Positions 60,844 through 64,000 of a DNA stretch of 64,000 bases are shown here, piece after piece. The notes beneath the pieces were generated by a model. That model ran no database searches. It was not told where the DNA came from and saw only the letters and a program-made list of their open reading frames with translations. The DNA lies in contig NZ_JADEYH010000019.1 of the NCBI RefSeq assembly GCF_017114865.1, forward strand, positions 1 to 64,000, in the 5' to 3' direction. Within the stretch, counting starts at the first letter, position 1. Each line of letters starts with the position of its first letter. The stretch comes from Streptomyces verrucosisporus. GTDB taxonomy: Bacteria; Actinomycetota; Actinomycetes; Streptomycetales; Streptomycetaceae. The position numbers were made by a program, and so were the translations under genes.

Positions 60844-62639
60844 CACCGTGCCCCGGCCGTCATCAGTTCCCTGACCTCGGGGAGGATCTCCTCGTGCAGC
60901 GGCCGCAGTTCGCCGCGGAGGAACAGACCGCGCATCGCGGCGCGCTCCACCTTGCCGCTGGTGGTGCGGCGCACCGTGCCGGGGCGCACCAGCAGCACCC
61001 CGCCGGCCCGCACCTCGAACTCCTCGGCCAGGCGGTTGCCCACCGCCGCGGTCAGCGCCGCCAGGTCGATGTCGTACCGGCCGCGGGCGCGCAGCTCCTG
61101 GACGACGACGATCCGGTCCCGCTCGCCGGGCACGGCGAACGCGGTGGCGGCCCCGAACAGCGAGCTGACCCGCTGCACCGTGCGCTCCAGGTCCTGCGGA
61201 TAGATGTTGCGGCCGGCCACCACGATCATGTCCTTGAGGCGGCCGGTGACGTACAGCTCGCCGTCCACGACGGCGCCCAGGTCCCCGGTGCGCAGGTGGC
61301 CGCCGTCCCCGTCGGCGGTGCGTCCGTCGAAGGTCAGCGCGGTCTCCGCCGGGCGGCCCCAGTAGCCGCGGGCCACGCCGGGGCCGCGCAGCCAGATCTC
61401 CCCGATGCGGCCGTCGGGCAGCACCTCGCCGCCGGCGGGCTCCACGACGCGCAGTTCGCCGTCGGCGACGGGACCGCAGGAGACCAGCGCGCGGTGCGCG
61501 GCACCGGGCACGGCAGGCGGCCCCGGGGCCGGTTCCGGAACCGGCTCCGTGGCGGGGGCGCGCAGCTCGTGGCGCTCCAGCGCGGCGGCGTCCACCACCA
61601 GCCGTGCGGGCTCCTCACCGGGCCCGCGCACGGCGCCGGTCACCAGCAGGGTGGCCTCGGCCAGCCCGTAGCAGGGGGTGAGCGCCCCGGGCCGCAGCCC
61701 GGCCGGGGCGAACCGCTCGGCGAAGGCGCGCAGGGTCCTGTCGCACACCGGCTCGCCGCCGCTGACGGCGGTCTCCCAGCCGGACAGGTCCAGACCCGCG
61801 AGCTGCTCGTCGGTGATCCGGCGCAGGCACAGCTCGTACGCGAAGTCCGGGGCGCCGCTGACGCGCACGCCGTACCGGGAGATCGCCTCCAGCCAGCGGA
61901 CCGGCCGCTTGACGAAGGCGGTGGGGGACAGCAGCACGGCGGTGCCGCCCAGCCACAGCGGGTGCAGCAGCTGGCCCACGAGTCCCATGTCGTGGTGGAA
62001 GGGCAGCCAGCCGCCCAGCCGGTCGCCGGGCCGGGTGCCCAGGGCACGGCCGATCGCCGCCTGGTTGGCCATGACGTTGCCGTGGGTGACCACCACGCCG
62101 CGGGGGTCGCGGGTGGAGCCGGAGGTGTACTGGAGGAAGGCCACCGAGTCGGGGCCGAGGTCGGGCCGGTGCCACGGCCCCGCCCCGGGGACGGCGTCCA
62201 CCGGCAGGCAGGCCACGTCCCCGTACCCGGCGCCGGCCAGCAGCCGCGAGACCTCGGGGGCTTCGGCGGAGTCGGTCAGGGCGATCCGCACGGCGGCGTC
62301 CTTGACGATGCCGGTCACCCGTTCCTCGTGATGGCGGCGGCCGCCCGCGGGCGGCACGGGGACGGCGACGGCCCCCGCGTACAGGCAGGCCACCAGGCTG
62401 ACGGCGAACAGCCGCCGGCGGGACTGCAGGACCATCACCCGCTCGCCCCGCGCGCCGTGCTCCTGGAGCCAGCCGGCCAGCGCCCTGGCCTCGCGGTCCA
62501 GCTCCCCGTAGGAGACGGTCTCGGCGGTCTGCTCGCCGCCGGGGCCGCCGGCCTCGCCCAGCAGGACGAGCGCCGCCCGTCCCGGCGTCTGCCGGGCCCT
62601 GGACAGAATGAGATCGGTGAAGCTCCGGTGACCGTTCAT
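60843..62639 (-). CDS. Fatty acyl-AMP ligase (FAAL-type)
   Basis: A 598-residue adenylating enzyme. The P-loop-like segment is FLQYTSGSTRDPRGVVVTHGN, followed by GWLPFHHDMGLVGQLL, a motif diagnostic of FAALs, which pass acyl adenylates to carrier proteins instead of CoA. VSGGEPVCDRTLRAFAERF, CYGLAEATLLV, LRTGDLGAVVDGELYVTGRLKDMI and the end TTSGKVERAAMR complete the family pattern. ATG 62639 has GGGGAGG just upstream. It heads the FAAL-dehydrogenase-ACP/AT-transferase operon, with a SARP-type promoter at 62706-62737. The acid activated is unknown. Confidence 0.93.
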   Translation of the reverse strand: MNGHRSFTDLILSRARQTPGRAALVLLGEAGGPGGEQTAETVSYGELDREARALAGWLQEHGARGERVMVLQSRRRLFAVSLVACLYAGAVAVPVPPAGGRRHHEERVTGIVKDAAVRIALTDSAEAPEVSRLLAGAGYGDVACLPVDAVPGAGPWHRPDLGPDSVAFLQYTSGSTRDPRGVVVTHGNVMANQAAIGRALGTRPGDRLGGWLPFHHDMGLVGQLLHPLWLGGTAVLLSPTAFVKRPVRWLEAISRYGVRVSGAPDFAYELCLRRITDEQLAGLDLSGWETAVSGGEPVCDRTLRAFAERFAPAGLRPGALTPCYGLAEATLLVTGAVRGPGEEPARLVVDAAALERHELRAPATEPVPEPAPGPPAVPGAAHRALVSCGPVADGELRVVEPAGGEVLPDGRIGEIWLRGPGVARGYWGRPAETALTFDGRTADGDGGHLRTGDLGAVVDGELYVTGRLKDMIVVAGRNIYPQDLERTVQRVSSLFGAATAFAVPGERDRIVVVQELRARGRYDIDLAALTAAVGNRLAEEFEVRAGGVLLVRPGTVRRTTSGKVERAAMRGLFLRGELRPLHEEILPEVRELMTAGAR

Positions 62640-62705
62640 CGCCTCCCCCTCGCGTGCCGTCGTGGCCGCCGTGCCCGCGGCACCGGCCCGTGTGACTTCT
62701 CCGGG

Positions 62706-62737
62706 AAGGTACGAACACCCTCTCGAACCGGGCTCGA
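62706..62737 (-). promoter_or_regulatory. SARP-type promoter for the acyl-AMP ligase operon
   Basis: The best of the four: TCGAGCC (62737-62731), 4 bp, TCGAGAG (62726-62720), 8 bp, then TACCTT (62711-62706) as -10. Both heptamers fit the SARP consensus TCGAG. The leader to ATG 62639 is about 60 nt. Confidence 0.8.
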
Positions 62738-62767
62738 CATCCCCCGGACCGGCGGGCCGGCCCCCCG

Positions 62768-63013
62768 TCATGCCCGCGACCATGCCGTGGGCGGGCGGTA
62801 GCCGGCGCGCCCGGCGGACCAGTCGGCGCGGCCCGCGTACGCCTCCGGGTCGCCGGCCTCCGCCGCGGCCTCCGGTCCCCGCGGGCCGGACGCGCCCGCG
62901 GGGGTCCGGTGGGCCGACAGCGCCAGTAGTACGGCGGTGACGGCGGCCAGCTCTCCCGCGTCGGGGTTCCCCCGTACGACGGTCAGCAGGGCCTGTGGTG
63001 TGTCGTTGGCCAT
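62768..63013 (-). CDS. Acyl-CoA carboxylase epsilon subunit
   Basis: An 81-residue protein of the AccE/PccE family, small subunits that raise activity of actinomycete acyl-CoA carboxylases by bridging alpha and beta. The conserved core is LLTVVRGNPDAGELAAVTAVLLAL and the C-terminus ADWSAGRAGYRPPTAWSRA. ATG 63013 lies 6 bases after a CACCCT -10 and has no ribosome site, so it is likely leaderless. It is encoded about 12 kb from its beta partner, but both have the same SARP promoter geometry, which should match their expression. Confidence 0.82.
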   Translation of the reverse strand: MANDTPQALLTVVRGNPDAGELAAVTAVLLALSAHRTPAGASGPRGPEAAAEAGDPEAYAGRADWSAGRAGYRPPTAWSRA

Positions 63014-63019
63014 GCGGGC

Positions 63020-63051
63020 AGGGTGCGCCCCGCGGCTAGAGGGGCGCTCGC
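63020..63051 (-). promoter_or_regulatory. SARP-type promoter for the carboxylase epsilon gene
   Basis: Heptamers GCGAGCG (63051-63045) and TCTAGCC (63040-63034), 11 bp apart, then 8 bp, then CACCCT (63025-63020), then 6 bases to ATG 63013. The spacing equals that of the carboxylase beta promoter at every step. Confidence 0.7.
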
Positions 63052-63070
63052 GGGCGGGCCGGGCCCGGCA

Positions 63071-63107
63071 ACGACGGGCCGGGCCCCGTAAGGGCCCGGC
63101 CCGTCGT
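63071..63107 (-). terminator. 16-bp hairpin after the monooxygenase gene
   Basis: Arms 63071-63086 and 63092-63107 are perfect complements with a 5-base loop, 15 bases after the ABM gene stop. It isolates the upstream cyclase/monooxygenase transcript from the epsilon-subunit promoter. Confidence 0.85.
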
Positions 63108-63122
63108 GCCCGGCGGCCGTGC

Positions 63123-63755
63123 TCAGGCGGCGAGTCCCCGCTCGTAGGCGATGTGCCGGGTGCGCTCGACGCGGAAGCGCGCCACCCGGCCCAGCCCGCC
63201 GAACGCCCCGTCGCGCCCGGCGGCGGCCAGGGCCCGGTCGCAGGCCCCGGTGTCGGCCCACCACGCCATGCCCAGGTACCGCTGCGGCCGGAAGGTCGAG
63301 CGCAGCAGGTCGAAGCCGCCGAAGCCGTCGGTGCCGGCCAGGAGGCGGGACAGCTCACGGGCCTCCTTCTCGAACTCCCGCACCCCGCCCAGCACGGTGC
63401 ACGGCAGCAGCACCACGTTGTCGTGCCCGGGCAGCGCGTTGCGCACCAGCAGGCGGTCGACGCCGACCGCCTGGTCGGCCTCGGTGTCCACCATGGGCTC
63501 CAGGCACCGCACGTGTTCGAGGAACGTCTCGGTGTGCACGGTCTCGATGAAGCCCTCCAGACTCCGCCAGTGCCCCACATGGACGTAGGAGGCCGGGGAG
63601 TCCAGCAGCCGCACGGTCACCAGATAGGAGAAGTCCCGCCGGCCGCGCAGGTACTGGGAGTGCTCCCGGAACTCCTGCTCGAACCGGCGCGGGTCCCCCT
63701 TGACGGTGAACCGGTGGACTGTGGTCAGTGGACTGCTGAGGTCACGGTCGGTCAT
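63123..63755 (-). CDS. ABM-type (antibiotic biosynthesis monooxygenase) protein
   Basis: A 210-residue protein with two ferredoxin-like ABM repeats: TVHRFTVKGDPRRFEQEFREHSQYL to YVHVGHWRSLEGFIETVHTETFLEHV, and LLPCTVLGGVREFEKEARELSRLL to YLGMAWWADTGACDRALA. Tandem ABM proteins in aromatic polyketide clusters act as cofactor-free oxygenases or cyclases. ATG 63755 has AGAGGA 6 bases upstream and overlaps the cyclase gene by 14 bp, showing co-translation. It ends at a strong terminator. Confidence 0.85.
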   Translation of the reverse strand: MTDRDLSSPLTTVHRFTVKGDPRRFEQEFREHSQYLRGRRDFSYLVTVRLLDSPASYVHVGHWRSLEGFIETVHTETFLEHVRCLEPMVDTEADQAVGVDRLLVRNALPGHDNVVLLPCTVLGGVREFEKEARELSRLLAGTDGFGGFDLLRSTFRPQRYLGMAWWADTGACDRALAAAGRDGAFGGLGRVARFRVERTRHIAYERGLAA

Positions 63756-64000
63756 GAAGGTCCTCTGCGAACCGCTTGGCGTGCCGGAGGGTGGTGGTGC
63801 TGTTGGCACCCAGGGCCTGCCGGACCTTGGCACGGGCCTCGGCGAGCGTGGCCTCGGGGCCCAGGAGCTGCCGCACCCCCTCGGGGTCGAGGGTGACGGT
63901 GTGCCAGGAGGTGGCGCGCACGCCCTTTCCGTGGGGCTCGATCTCCCAGCGGCCGGTGTGCCCGCTCATCACCACCGGCACCCGCAGCTGCTTGTAGACG
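63742..64000 (-). CDS. Polyketide aromatase/cyclase, C-terminal part (cut by window edge)
   Basis: The last 85 or so residues of an SRPBCC-fold aromatase/cyclase; the 5' end lies beyond base 64,000. Visible: VYKQLRVPVVMSGHTGRWEIEP, GVRATSWHTVTLDPEGV and the terminal helix KVRQALGANSTTTLRHAKRFAE, which match the C-terminal halves of TcmN/WhiE-type aromatase/cyclases. An internal GTG at 63981 is not a credible start. It belongs to the same transcript as the ABM gene and indicates more cluster genes to the right. Confidence 0.85.
   Translation of the reverse strand, partial: VYKQLRVPVVMSGHTGRWEIEPHGKGVRATSWHTVTLDPEGVRQLLGPEATLAEARAKVRQALGANSTTTLRHAKRFAEDLHDRP

Overview
The window is a GC-rich actinobacterial chromosome segment, most likely Streptomyces. 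The evidence is very high GC with G/C in third codon positions, frequent GTG starts and GTGA/ATGA overlaps, ergothioneine genes, a WhiJ-like XRE/ATPase/DUF397 trio, and a type II polyketide cluster with a SARP activator. No tRNA, rRNA, CRISPR array, insertion sequence or prophage was recognised.

Bases 1-43,600 look like conserved core chromosome. On the minus strand lie the NAD/pantothenate group (nadB, panC, a DUF2520 protein), an orphan nuoD paralogue coupled to a MidA-type methyltransferase, the folate genes (folK, folB, an NTF2-like gene, folP, folE), and ftsH-hpt-tilS-DUF2342-dacB. The plus strand carries egtABCD (ergothioneine), a pair of bacterial PH-domain membrane proteins, and ppa. 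The 34-43 kb stretch is regulatory and envelope-related: PadR, DinB, the XRE/ATPase/DUF397 trio with shared CACGTG motifs, an ArsR gene divergent from an ABC exporter whose promoter looks SoxR-controlled, and an MreB-like actin.

From about 43.7 kb to the right edge there is a biosynthetic gene cluster. One arm is a type II polyketide synthase: KS-alpha, chain-length factor, ACP, a stand-alone acyltransferase with a vestigial N-terminal region, an acyl-CoA carboxylase beta subunit and its epsilon partner, an ABM-type monooxygenase, and an aromatase/cyclase cut by the window edge. A second arm looks like starter-unit chemistry: a fatty acyl-AMP ligase, an acyl-CoA dehydrogenase-like protein, an ACP-AT didomain whose AT nucleophile is replaced by glycine, and an Sfp-type phosphopantetheinyl transferase. 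In the middle, on the opposite strand, is a RiPP-type module: a 122-residue candidate precursor ending in a Cys-Phe-Gly-Cys-Thr segment, translationally coupled to a fused leader-binding/YcaO cyclodehydratase, followed by a two-component system.

A SARP gene sits at the centre. I read four promoters (KS-alpha, carboxylase beta, acyl-AMP ligase, carboxylase epsilon) that share 11-bp-spaced heptamers exactly 8 bp upstream of a -10 hexamer, the known architecture of SARP-activated promoters. This ties the polyketide and starter arms into one regulon. I could not find the same element before the YcaO module, so whether polyketide and peptide meet in one product is an open question and the main novelty candidate here.
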